Origin: Rhizobium mesosinicum | GTDB lineage: Bacteria; Pseudomonadota; Alphaproteobacteria; Rhizobiales; Rhizobiaceae | Length of the DNA: 64,000 bases | NCBI RefSeq assembly: GCF_019511345.1 | Contig: NZ_JAEUAK010000009.1 | Location: 124,001 to 188,000 of the forward strand | Reading direction: 5' to 3' | Part shown: positions 17,078 to 24,171 of the stretch, piece by piece | Layout: each line of letters opens with the position of its first letter | How positions within the stretch are numbered: the first letter of the stretch is position 1 | Made by a program: the position numbers and the translations under genes | The notes under the pieces: generated by a model | The model's database searches: none | Seen by the model: only the letters and a program-made list of their open reading frames with translations | What the model was told of the DNA's origin: nothing

Positions 17078-17839
17078 ATGTCACCGGAAGAACGCCAATT
17101 GCTGACCGCCCTCTTCGATCGCGTCCGTACCGCCGCCGCCACGCCGCGCGATCCGGAAGCCGAAGCGCTGATATCGGAAGCGACCCGCACGCAGCCCTCC
17201 GCCACCTACTATCTGGCGCAGGCCGTCATCGTGCAGGAAAAGGGCCTGGAGGCAGCCGCCAACCACATCAAGGAGCTCGAAGAGCGCGTCCGTCAGCTTG
17301 AAGCCGGCGCCGGTGATCACCGCCAGGCTGAACAGGGCGGTTTCCTGAGCTCGATCTTCGGCAGCACCCAGACGCAGCAGCCGGCCCCCGCTCCCGGTCC
17401 ATGGGGTGGCGCGCCGAGGGACAGCTACGAGCAGCCGCAGCGTGGCTATGACAATAGCCGCCAGACGCCGCAGCAGCCGACCGGCCCCTGGAGCCAGCAG
17501 GCCTATGCACCCTCCGCCGGCGGCAGTTTCCTGCGCGGTGCTCTCGGCACGGCAGCCGGCGTGGCCGGCGGCATGCTTCTGGCCAACTCCCTGTCAGGCA
17601 TTTTCGGCAACCACATGTCGTCGCTCGGCTGGGGCTCGCCTTTTGGCGGCGCCAATCCCTTCGGCAATGCCAGTGCGCCCACCGAGGAAACCGTCATCAA
17701 CAACTACTACGGCGACAACAGTCAGGCGGATGATTCCAGAGCTGATAACGATGACAACAACGACAACATCCAGCAGGCCGATTACGACGACAACGACGAC
17801 TTCATGGATGATTCCGGCGACGACACGACGGATGTTTAA
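17078..17839 (+). CDS. DUF2076 domain-containing protein
   Basis: The product has 253 residues with GGAGAC before ATG 17078. The N-terminal DUF2076 part (MSPEERQLLTALFDRVRTAA, then SATYYLAQAVIVQEKGLEAA and a helical coil to about residue 80) is clear. A Gln/Pro-rich linker follows, then a Gly-rich hydrophobic segment (GALGTAAGVAGGMLLANSLSGIFG) and a very acidic Asp/Asn tail of about 40 residues. COG3416 proteins of this kind are annotated as periplasmic ligand-binding sensors, but evidence for that role is thin and no signal peptide is obvious. Confidence 0.8.
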   Translation: MSPEERQLLTALFDRVRTAAATPRDPEAEALISEATRTQPSATYYLAQAVIVQEKGLEAAANHIKELEERVRQLEAGAGDHRQAEQGGFLSSIFGSTQTQQPAPAPGPWGGAPRDSYEQPQRGYDNSRQTPQQPTGPWSQQAYAPSAGGSFLRGALGTAAGVAGGMLLANSLSGIFGNHMSSLGWGSPFGGANPFGNASAPTEETVINNYYGDNSQADDSRADNDDNNDNIQQADYDDNDDFMDDSGDDTTDV

Positions 17840-17944
17840 GGCTCGTGGCTAGGGTCGGGTGACAAGAGGTATTTAACCGCCACACCGTTGCCCGGCCCTT
17901 CGCCTTTCACCGGATCGATTGCCCGGGCCAGGCCCGGCCGCCGC

Positions 17945-18409
17945 TTACCCACGCCCACGATAGGTCGCAACACCCTGATCCGGCAGCCACACACCTTCCG
18001 GCGGCTTGCCGGTCTGCCAGAAGACGTCGATCGGAATGCCGCCGCGCGGATACCAGTAGGCGCCGATGCGCAGCCATTTCGGATCCAGAAGCTCGACGAT
18101 CCGCTTGGCGATATAGATCGAGCAATCCTCGTGAAAGGCGCCGTGATTGCGGAAGGAATGCAGGAAGAGCTTCAGCGACTTCGATTCCACCAGAAATTCG
18201 TTCGGAATGTAATCGATGACGATATGGGCGAAATCCGGCTGTCCGGTCATCGGGCAGAGCGACGTGAATTCCGGCGCGGTGAAGCGAACCACATAGTCGG
18301 TTCCGGCATGATTGGACGGCACTTTTTCCAGAACCGCCTCTTCGGGGCTTCTGGCGGTTTCCGTCTGCTGGCCCAGCATCGAAAGGCTGGAAACGTCTGT
18401 CTTCGGCAT
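17945..18409 (-). CDS. queF: NADPH-dependent 7-cyano-7-deazaguanine reductase
   Basis: The product has 154 residues, the size of the short (type I) QueF. It reduces preQ0 to preQ1 in queuosine synthesis. The catalytic Cys is in FTSLCPMTGQPDFA (about residue 52), and the QueF motif is visible as VESKSLKLFLHSFRNHG (about 75-92), with the preQ0-binding Glu in FHEDC. Its ATG overlaps the stop of the upstream transporter gene by one base (TAATG), so the two are co-transcribed. The ribosome-binding site GGAGG lies in the end of that gene. No other queuosine gene is in the window. Confidence 0.95.
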   Translation of the reverse strand: MPKTDVSSLSMLGQQTETARSPEEAVLEKVPSNHAGTDYVVRFTAPEFTSLCPMTGQPDFAHIVIDYIPNEFLVESKSLKLFLHSFRNHGAFHEDCSIYIAKRIVELLDPKWLRIGAYWYPRGGIPIDVFWQTGKPPEGVWLPDQGVATYRGRG

Positions 18410-19323
18410 TACGCCTCCTTGATCACTTTGACGCGGATGCCATGGGCCTTTTCGCCCTCCGGCTCCACATGAATGGCAATTGTCGAGCCCGAATGCGCGG
18501 CTCGAATGGCATCTTCAAGGCGATCGCAAATATCATGCGCTTCCCGCACAGTCATCTTCGCGGGCACGACGAGATGAAAATCGACGAAGGTCACCGACCC
18601 GGCGCGCCGCGTCTTCAGGTCATGCACGCCGATGGAGCCTGCCGCATGGGTAGTGATCGCCTGCTTGATCGCCTCCTCCTCCTGCGGCTCGACCGCCTGG
18701 TCCATCAGCCCGCCGATCGACTGCGAGATCACCTTCCAGCCCTGATAGAGGATGTTGAGCGCGACGAGAATGGCAAGAATGGGGTCGAAGATCGCATAAC
18801 CGGTTGCAAGCGCCAAAAGCAGGCCAACGAGTACGCCGACGGAAGTGACGACATCCGACATGATGTGCTGCCCGTCCGCCGTCAAAGCCGCAGAGCGATG
18901 CCTGCGTCCCGTGCGGATCAGAAGCCGCGCCCAGACCGCATTGATGACACCGGCGGCGAAGTTGATCGCAAGACCAAGCACTGGCGCCTCGAGCATGCGT
19001 GGATCGACGAGATGGTTCACTGCCTCCTGCACGATCAGCAACGCGGCTACGACGATCATCGCCCCCTCGGTGACAGCGGACAGATACTCCGCCTTGTGGT
19101 GGCCGAAGGGATGATCGTGGTCGGCGGGCTTCTGCGCATAGCGGATGACGAAAAAGGCGATGAAGGCCGCGACCACATTGACGAAGGATTCCAGCCCGTC
19201 CGAGAGCAGAGCCACGGAGCCCGTTACCCACCAAGCGACCATCTTCAGCCATAGAACGCCGAGCGACAGGGGAATGCCCCAGAACGCCAGTTTCCGCACC
19301 GTGAGATTGCTCTCGTCGTTCAT
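18409..19323 (-). CDS. Cation diffusion facilitator family transporter
   Basis: The product has 304 residues from ATG 19323 with GGGGGACG upstream. The frame extends to 19557 but the extra part is unlike the family and overlaps the divergent promoter. Six membrane helices span about residues 10-205. The metal-site pairs are LLSDGLESFVNV (about 37-48) in TM2 and TADGQHIMSDVVTS (HxxxD, about 145-158) in TM5. The histidine-rich KPADHDHPFGHHKAEYLS lies in the first cytoplasmic loop, and a C-terminal domain ends the protein. Such proteins export Zn, Fe, Mn or Co with proton exchange. Metal choice cannot be told. It is cotranscribed with queF. Confidence 0.9.
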   Translation of the reverse strand: MNDESNLTVRKLAFWGIPLSLGVLWLKMVAWWVTGSVALLSDGLESFVNVVAAFIAFFVIRYAQKPADHDHPFGHHKAEYLSAVTEGAMIVVAALLIVQEAVNHLVDPRMLEAPVLGLAINFAAGVINAVWARLLIRTGRRHRSAALTADGQHIMSDVVTSVGVLVGLLLALATGYAIFDPILAILVALNILYQGWKVISQSIGGLMDQAVEPQEEEAIKQAITTHAAGSIGVHDLKTRRAGSVTFVDFHLVVPAKMTVREAHDICDRLEDAIRAAHSGSTIAIHVEPEGEKAHGIRVKVIKEA

Positions 19324-19515
19324 ATCGTCCCCCTGCGGATGCGAATGAATTGCAGCATTTAAGCCATTGAAACGCAAAACCGCCCGCGCGGAAATCGCGC
19401 AGGCGGTCAATGCGGGTGATATGGGCAATCCGGTTCGAAAAGTCAAAGGCTTTGCCACATCGCCGCCAAAGCCAGATCCATCCCGTAAGAAGGCCGTCGT
19501 CAGCCGTTTGATCAT

Positions 19516-19546
19516 TTGACGCAAACTCCATAAACGGTTATATAAC
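19516..19546 (+). promoter_or_regulatory. Promoter with palindrome over the -10 for MarR gene
   Basis: TTGACG (19516-19521), a 17-base spacer and TATATA (19539-19544) form a strong promoter. The perfect 10-base palindrome GTTATATAAC (19537-19546) covers the -10, the usual place for an autoregulatory MarR operator. Confidence 0.6.
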
Positions 19547-19576
19547 TTGTTATGCAATTGGAATAAGGAGCCTGTC

Positions 19577-20071
19577 TTGGTTGAAGATGTCGTGAAATCG
19601 CTGGGCTACCTTTGTCTCGGCAGCCGCTTCCGCCGCATCGGCGAGCGTTTGCAGGCTGACACGCAACACGTAATCGAAGAACTGGGCGTCTCCATCCAAG
19701 CCGCCCAATATCCGTTCCTCAGCGCCATCGACAGGCTCGGCCCGCTGACCATCGGGGAATTGGCGCAAGCAGTAGGCATCACCCAACCTGGTGCCACACG
19801 CACGGTTTCCCAACTCATCGAAGCCGGCTTGCTCGATATGCAGCCTTCATCGGAAGACCAGCGACGCAGGGTCGTCTCGCTGACGAGTGGGGGCCATGAA
19901 CTCGTCGATTATTCGAAACAACATGTCTGGCCGCGGGTTGCGGCAGCCGTTGCCGATCTCTGCGGGGATCTCGACGGCCCGCTGCTTGAACAACTTGCTG
20001 CGATTGAGGATGGGCTCGCCGAAGCATCGCTCATTCGCCGTGCCGGCGTCGCACGGGAGAAAACACCATGA
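19577..20071 (+). CDS. MarR family transcriptional regulator
   Basis: The product has 164 residues if TTG 19577 is the start, which has AAGGAG 6 bases upstream; the frame can open at TTG 19547. The winged helix is visible in LGPLTIGELAQAVGITQPGATRTVSQLIEAGLLDMQPSSEDQRRRVVSLTSGGHELV (guide, about residues 55-110). It likely binds the palindrome over its own promoter. The stop overlaps the acetyltransferase start (ATGA), so the two form an operon and the regulator probably controls that gene in response to an unknown ligand. Confidence 0.88.
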   Translation: MVEDVVKSLGYLCLGSRFRRIGERLQADTQHVIEELGVSIQAAQYPFLSAIDRLGPLTIGELAQAVGITQPGATRTVSQLIEAGLLDMQPSSEDQRRRVVSLTSGGHELVDYSKQHVWPRVAAAVADLCGDLDGPLLEQLAAIEDGLAEASLIRRAGVAREKTP

Positions 20072-20748
20072 GCCATATCCTCGACCGGCCAATCTGGAAT
20101 GCGCTCCAGACGACGCATGCCGATCTTGCCGAAGGCAGCGAACTCGCGATGCGTTATCCGCCGTCGATCGTTCCCTTCGCCGCCGCTGCCGACCGCACGC
20201 GTGAAAGCCTCGAAGCGCTCGAAAGTCTGCCGGCTGCAGATGAAGTCATGGCGATCGTCGAAGCCGGCCCGTGTACTATTTCGGATGGCCTGACGGTTGT
20301 CACCGAAGGCAGACTGGTGCAGATGGTCGCCGAGCGGCCCTATGAACGCATTTCCGACAGCAGGCTGCAGCGCCTGACCACCGACGATGCGGAGGAGATG
20401 CTGGCTTTGGCGACGCTGACCAAACCCGGTCCTTTCACCCTTCGTGCCCAAAGCCTCGGAACCTTCTGGGGCATCAAGATCGACGGCCGTCTCGTCGCCA
20501 TGGCCGGACAGCGGCTGCGCCTGCCTGGATTTGGCGAGCTCAGCGGCCTTTGCACCCATCCTGATTTTCAGGGCCGAGGCCTCGGCACCCTGCTCTTCCG
20601 CTTCGTCGCCGGCGAAATTTCCGCCAGGGGCGACACCGTCTTCCTGCACGCCTACCGCACCAATACGCTGGCCATAACGCTCTATAAGGCACTCGGCTTC
20701 AAGCTGCGGTCGGAAATGAACCTGCGTGTCGTCAAGCGCCACGCATAG
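20068..20748 (+). CDS. GNAT family N-acetyltransferase (FR47-like)
   Basis: The product has 226 residues with a 4-base overlap with the MarR gene. The C-terminal half holds the acetyl-CoA motif LCTHPDFQGRGLGTLLFRFVAGEI (about residues 163-186) and RTNTLAITLYKALGFK (about 198-213). The N-terminal half (RPIWNALQTTHADLAEGSEL; RYPPSIVPFAAA) is shared with a group of acetyltransferases common in rhizobia. Coupling to a MarR repressor suggests an inducible detoxification role, which is inference. Confidence 0.85.
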   Translation: MSHILDRPIWNALQTTHADLAEGSELAMRYPPSIVPFAAAADRTRESLEALESLPAADEVMAIVEAGPCTISDGLTVVTEGRLVQMVAERPYERISDSRLQRLTTDDAEEMLALATLTKPGPFTLRAQSLGTFWGIKIDGRLVAMAGQRLRLPGFGELSGLCTHPDFQGRGLGTLLFRFVAGEISARGDTVFLHAYRTNTLAITLYKALGFKLRSEMNLRVVKRHA

Positions 20749-20852
20749 GTTACGAAAATGCCACAGGCTAACGCTTTTGCCATTTGCGCCATGATAGCGT
20801 CCCAATTGCGTGGTGTTGACGGCCTTGCAGTCAATTGGGGACCGCGTGAGAC

Positions 20853-21374
20853 ATGCATTGGATCAATCGTTATATCGACCAACCGTTGCTCGACGGTGCG
20901 GCAAGCTCCTTACGCGCCTGGCACATCCGGACCGGCCTGTCGCCGGAACGGTTGGAGCCGCTCTGGAACATCGTCGTGACCGGCCTGCTGGTCTTCGCGG
21001 CCGGGCATTTCCTCGCTGGCCCAGCACTTCTTCTGTGCTACGGCGGCCTCGTTATGCTCGCCCTACCCTCGGCCTGGACGCTGTTCACCGGCCGCAATGC
21101 GGACGACTATAACATCGCCGCCTACAAGAGGCTCAGGACCAGGGCTTTCATGAAGCGAGAGGCGGAATGGGCCGTCCGGCTCGCCATCCTGTTCACCGCT
21201 GCCTGCCTTCCCTTCCTAACCCGCTCCGGCGATCCGTCCGCAGCCTATTTCATGATCGGCGCCAGCCTCTGGTTCGTGCTGACGGGACCGGCCAGATCCT
21301 ATCTGGCGGCAGCAGAACCGCCCATGCCGCGCGATGGCGACCCGTCCTTCAAGGCGGATCTGCAGTTCGGCTGA
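20853..21374 (+). CDS. Hypothetical inner-membrane protein
   Basis: The product has 173 residues. Four hydrophobic segments are seen near residues 40-58, 60-78, 108-125 and 130-147 (IVVTGLLVFAAGHFLAG; LLLCYGGLVMLALPSAWTLF; AVRLAILFTAACLPFL; AAYFMIGASLWFVLTGPA). No family is recognised. ATG 20853 has a weak GxGTGAGAC-type site upstream. It stands alone in a 100-base-flanked interval. Confidence 0.65.
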   Translation: MHWINRYIDQPLLDGAASSLRAWHIRTGLSPERLEPLWNIVVTGLLVFAAGHFLAGPALLLCYGGLVMLALPSAWTLFTGRNADDYNIAAYKRLRTRAFMKREAEWAVRLAILFTAACLPFLTRSGDPSAAYFMIGASLWFVLTGPARSYLAAAEPPMPRDGDPSFKADLQFG

Positions 21375-21417
21375 GCAAAGTTAAATCAGCGCGCAATTCA
21401 ATTGTCGCAGCGGCAAT

Positions 21418-21442
21418 GGAACGAACGGCTCACGCTTCCGTT
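21418..21442 (+). promoter_or_regulatory. EcfG/RpoE2-type general stress promoter
   Basis: GGAAC (21418-21422), 16 bases, CGTT (21439-21442) matches the alphaproteobacterial general-stress sigma consensus GGAAC-N16/17-CGTT. It lies 33 bases before the UPF0391 start codon. Confidence 0.75.
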
Positions 21443-21474
21443 ATCCTTGCCAGCAGCAGACAAAGGAGATCGTG

Positions 21475-21639
21475 ATGCTGTACTATGCTCTGGTATTTCT
21501 CGTCGTAGCCCTGATTGCAGGCGTCCTTGGATTTGGCGGCATCGCCGGCGCATCCGCTTCGATAGCCCAGGTTCTGTTCTTCATCTTCCTGGTGCTGTTC
21601 GTCGTATCCATCGTCGCCCGGCTCATGCGGCGCGTATAG
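21475..21639 (+). CDS. UPF0391 (DUF1328) small membrane protein
   Basis: This 54-residue protein starts at ATG 21475 after AAAGGAG. It has two hydrophobic helices: MLYYALVFLVVALIAGVLGF, then a Gly/Ala segment, then IAQVLFFIFLVLFVVSIVARL, ending in basic residues. It matches DUF1328 (YtjA-like) proteins. Its function is unknown, but such genes are typical members of the general stress regulon, consistent with the GGAAC-N16-CGTT promoter here. A bidirectional terminator follows. Confidence 0.9.
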   Translation: MLYYALVFLVVALIAGVLGFGGIAGASASIAQVLFFIFLVLFVVSIVARLMRRV

Positions 21640-21658
21640 ACTGACAATTCAACGCACA

Positions 21659-21688
21659 TAAAAAACCCGCTTCCGGCGGGTTTTTTAT
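21659..21688. terminator. Bidirectional Rho-independent terminator
   Basis: A-tract, CCCGC-TTCC-GCGGG-like stem and TTTTTT tract (AAAAAACCCGC / GCGGGTTTTTT) lie between the converging UPF0391 and trpE(G) genes, serving both. Confidence 0.9.
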
Positions 21689-21714
21689 TGATTGTCGCTT
21701 TGCAGGATCGGCGT

Positions 21715-23904
21715 TCAGGCCGCCTTGGTCTTAGCTCTCCGGGCGAGATGCGCCACCACATTCTCGATCATCCGCATGCCGGCATCACCACCGAGCGTCA
21801 TGATCGATTCCGGATGGAATTGCACGGCAGCGATCGGTTCCTTGGCATGTTCGATACCCATGATCGTACCGTCTTCGCTTTCAGCAGTAATGACGAACTC
21901 CCGCGGCAGCGTCGAAGGATCGGCAAAGATCGAGTGATAACGGCCGACCGTCACCTCTTTGGCAAGGCCGGAGAAGACGATGCCCGGCTCCAGCACGCGG
22001 ATGCGCGACGGCTTGCCATGCATCGGCAGCGCCAGATGGCGAAGCTCGCCGCCATAGGCTTCCGCAAGCGCCTGCAGGCCGAGGCAGACGCCGAAGATCG
22101 GCAGGTTGCGTGCTCGCGCCTTCTTGATCGTCGCCTTGCAGTCGAAATCCTTGGGATTGCCCGGGCCAGGCGACAGCACCACGAGATCCGGATTCAGTCG
22201 ATCGAAGATTTCCTCGGGCACCGGCGTGCGCACGGTCGAAACTGTGGCGCCTGTCTGACGGAAATAGTTCGCCAGCGTGTGCACGAAACTGTCTTCGTGG
22301 TCGATCAGCAGGATGTTGATGCCCTTGCCGACGGAAGCGACGTCGCGTTGGGTCTTGCCGGAATTGCCCGTCTTGGCATCGCGGATTGCGGAAAGCATGG
22401 CAGAGGCCTTCAGTTCGGTTTCGGCTTCTTCTTCGTCGGGAATGGAATCGTTCAGCAGCGTCGCACCGGCGCGCACTTCGGCAATGCCATCCTTGATGCG
22501 CACGGTGCGCAGCGTCAGGCCGGTATTCATGTCGCCGTTGAAGCCGACCATGCCGATCGCCCCACCATACCACGCGCGTGGGCTTTTCTCATGGGATTCG
22601 ATGAAACGCATAGCCCATAGCTTCGGCGCGCCGGTGACGGTAACTGCCCATGCGTGGCTCAAGAAGCCGTCAAAGGCATCCATACCGTCCCGCAGGCGGC
22701 CTTCGATATGGTCGACCGTGTGGATAAGACGCGAATACATCTCGATCTGGCGGCGGCCGATGACCTTGACGGAGCCAGGCTCGCAGACGCGGCTCTTGTC
22801 GTTACGGTCGACATCCGAGCACATGGTGAGCTCGGACTCGTCCTTCTTGGAATTCAGGAGCTTGAGGATCTGCTCGCTGTCGGCGATCGGATCGTCACCG
22901 CGCTTGATCGTGCCCGAGATCGGGCAGGTCTCGATGCGGCGGCCGGAAACGCGCACGAACATTTCCGGCGAAGCGCCGACGAGATATTCCTGGTTTCCGA
23001 GATTGATGAAGAAGGAATAGGGCGACGGATTGATCGCCTTCAGCCGCTTGGAAATGTCCGAAGGCTTGCTTTCGCAACGCTCCATGAACTTCTGGCCAGG
23101 CACCACTTCGAACAGATCGCCCTTTCGAAAGCTCTCCTTCGCCTTGACGACGAGCTCGGCATATTCGCCCGGGCGATGATCGCTCTTCGGCGGGATGGCG
23201 TCGGTGCGGATGAACGGTTCGGCAGCAATATCGCCTGCCTTGCCCTCGGTCGTCTTGCCATTCTTGGCGAAGTCGTAACGATCGACCCAAGCCTTGGCGG
23301 CATAGTTATCAACGACGAGGATTTCATCCGGCAGGTAAAGCACCATGTCGCGCTGGTCGGAAGGCCGCTCCAGCTTCAGGCTGATCGCGTCGAACTGGAA
23401 AGCAAGATCGTAGCCGAAAGCGCCATAGAAGCCGATGCTGGCATCGGCCTGCGAATGGAAGAGATCGGTGATGGCGCGAAGCACCGTAAAGACCGTCGGC
23501 ATCTTCGAGCGCTCTTCTTCGGTGAAGACACGGTTCGGCAACTTGACCGTCAGATCGAGCCTGCGTGCCGTGAGTGCGCCGAGTTCAAGCTCACTGACCG
23601 TCTTCAGCCGCTCGACGATGAACTCGAGGATGACTTCGCCGCGCTCATTATAGGCTTCGATCCAGACATTGCGGCCGAAGGAAGAAACACCGAGCGGCGG
23701 ATCGACGACGGCCGTATCCCAACGCGTGTAGCGACCGGGATATTCATAGTTCGACGAGAAGACCGCGCCGCGCCGCTCGTCGAGCTTGTCGACATAGGAC
23801 GAGACAGCATCAGCATAGGGAATGGCCCGCCGTTGCCGGGTGACGGCAATACCGCCTTTGGTCTCGTAGATTTCCGCACCATCATCCCGCAGGATCGTTA
23901 CCAT
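21715..23904 (-). CDS. trpE(G): Anthranilate synthase, fused TrpE-TrpG
   Basis: The product has 729 residues, the size of the rhizobial fused enzyme that turns chorismate and glutamine into anthranilate. The TrpE part (about 1-510) shows the chorismate-binding motifs FSYGDLFEV-like SFRKGDLFEVVPGQKF, PYSFFINLGNQEYLVGASPE and the GTIKRGDDP-D stretch. The TrpG amidotransferase (about 530-729) shows LSPGPGNPKDFD, the nucleophile in FGVCLGLQALAEAYGG and the dyad in AVQFHPES. ATG 23904 has GGAG 7 bases upstream. It is preceded by a trpL leader and terminator, so it is controlled by tryptophan attenuation. It is monocistronic here. Confidence 0.97.
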   Translation of the reverse strand: MVTILRDDGAEIYETKGGIAVTRQRRAIPYADAVSSYVDKLDERRGAVFSSNYEYPGRYTRWDTAVVDPPLGVSSFGRNVWIEAYNERGEVILEFIVERLKTVSELELGALTARRLDLTVKLPNRVFTEEERSKMPTVFTVLRAITDLFHSQADASIGFYGAFGYDLAFQFDAISLKLERPSDQRDMVLYLPDEILVVDNYAAKAWVDRYDFAKNGKTTEGKAGDIAAEPFIRTDAIPPKSDHRPGEYAELVVKAKESFRKGDLFEVVPGQKFMERCESKPSDISKRLKAINPSPYSFFINLGNQEYLVGASPEMFVRVSGRRIETCPISGTIKRGDDPIADSEQILKLLNSKKDESELTMCSDVDRNDKSRVCEPGSVKVIGRRQIEMYSRLIHTVDHIEGRLRDGMDAFDGFLSHAWAVTVTGAPKLWAMRFIESHEKSPRAWYGGAIGMVGFNGDMNTGLTLRTVRIKDGIAEVRAGATLLNDSIPDEEEAETELKASAMLSAIRDAKTGNSGKTQRDVASVGKGINILLIDHEDSFVHTLANYFRQTGATVSTVRTPVPEEIFDRLNPDLVVLSPGPGNPKDFDCKATIKKARARNLPIFGVCLGLQALAEAYGGELRHLALPMHGKPSRIRVLEPGIVFSGLAKEVTVGRYHSIFADPSTLPREFVITAESEDGTIMGIEHAKEPIAAVQFHPESIMTLGGDAGMRMIENVVAHLARRAKTKAA

Positions 23905-23950
23905 AGTTCCACTCCGTTATCGGGCCCGGACGAAAGGCGGCCTTTGAAAC

Positions 23951-23980
23951 AAAAAAGCCGCCTCGAAGTTTCGGGCGGCT
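23951..23980 (-). terminator. trp attenuator terminator
   Basis: On the minus strand GCCGCC, an 11-base loop region and GGCGGC are followed by TTTTTTG. It sits 38 bases after the trpL stop and 47 bases before trpE(G). An upstream sequence with GCGGCC (24011-24016 region) could pair with one arm as the antiterminator. Confidence 0.9.
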
Positions 23981-24017
23981 CGTTCGTCGTCTTTGGACAC
24001 GATTGGTCGAGGCCGCC

Positions 24018-24062
24018 TCAGCGAGCCCACCACCAAACTGCAATGTTCAAGGACTTCTTCAT
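24018..24062 (-). CDS. trpL: Trp leader peptide
   Basis: The 14-codon frame encodes MKKSLNIAVWWWAR with three consecutive Trp codons, close to the known rhizobial trpL peptide ending WWWAR. Ribosome stalling at the Trp codons under starvation lets trpE(G) transcription pass the attenuator. The predicted promoter puts the start of transcription at the ATG, as known for the leaderless S. meliloti trpL RNA. That RNA and peptide also act in trans there; whether this is so here is inference. Confidence 0.93.
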   Translation of the reverse strand: MKKSLNIAVWWWAR

Positions 24063-24070
24063 GGGCCAAA

Positions 24071-24099
24071 TTGTTAGCCTGAGATGAAGCCAAGCGCAA
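24071..24099 (-). promoter_or_regulatory. trpL promoter
   Basis: On the minus strand TTGCGC (24099-24094), 17 bases and TAACAA (24076-24071), with 8 bases to the trpL ATG at 24062. The spacing implies a leaderless transcript. Confidence 0.65.
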
Positions 24100-24115
24100 G
24101 AGGCGATCACCTCAC

Positions 24116-24142
24116 GAAAAAGGGCGGCCCGAAAGCCGCCCC
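24116..24142 (-). terminator. Terminator of the TonB receptor gene
   Basis: On the minus strand GGGCGGC-TTTCGG-GCCGCCC is followed by TTTTTC, 30 bases after the receptor stop. Confidence 0.85.
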
Positions 24143-24171
24143 GACCCCAGCCTGATAGGGCTGATTCTTGC

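Noticed and set aside
22654..24087. 477-codon plus-strand frame across trpE(G) and its leader
   Set aside because: Opposite to a certain gene and its attenuator; no likeness to a protein family.
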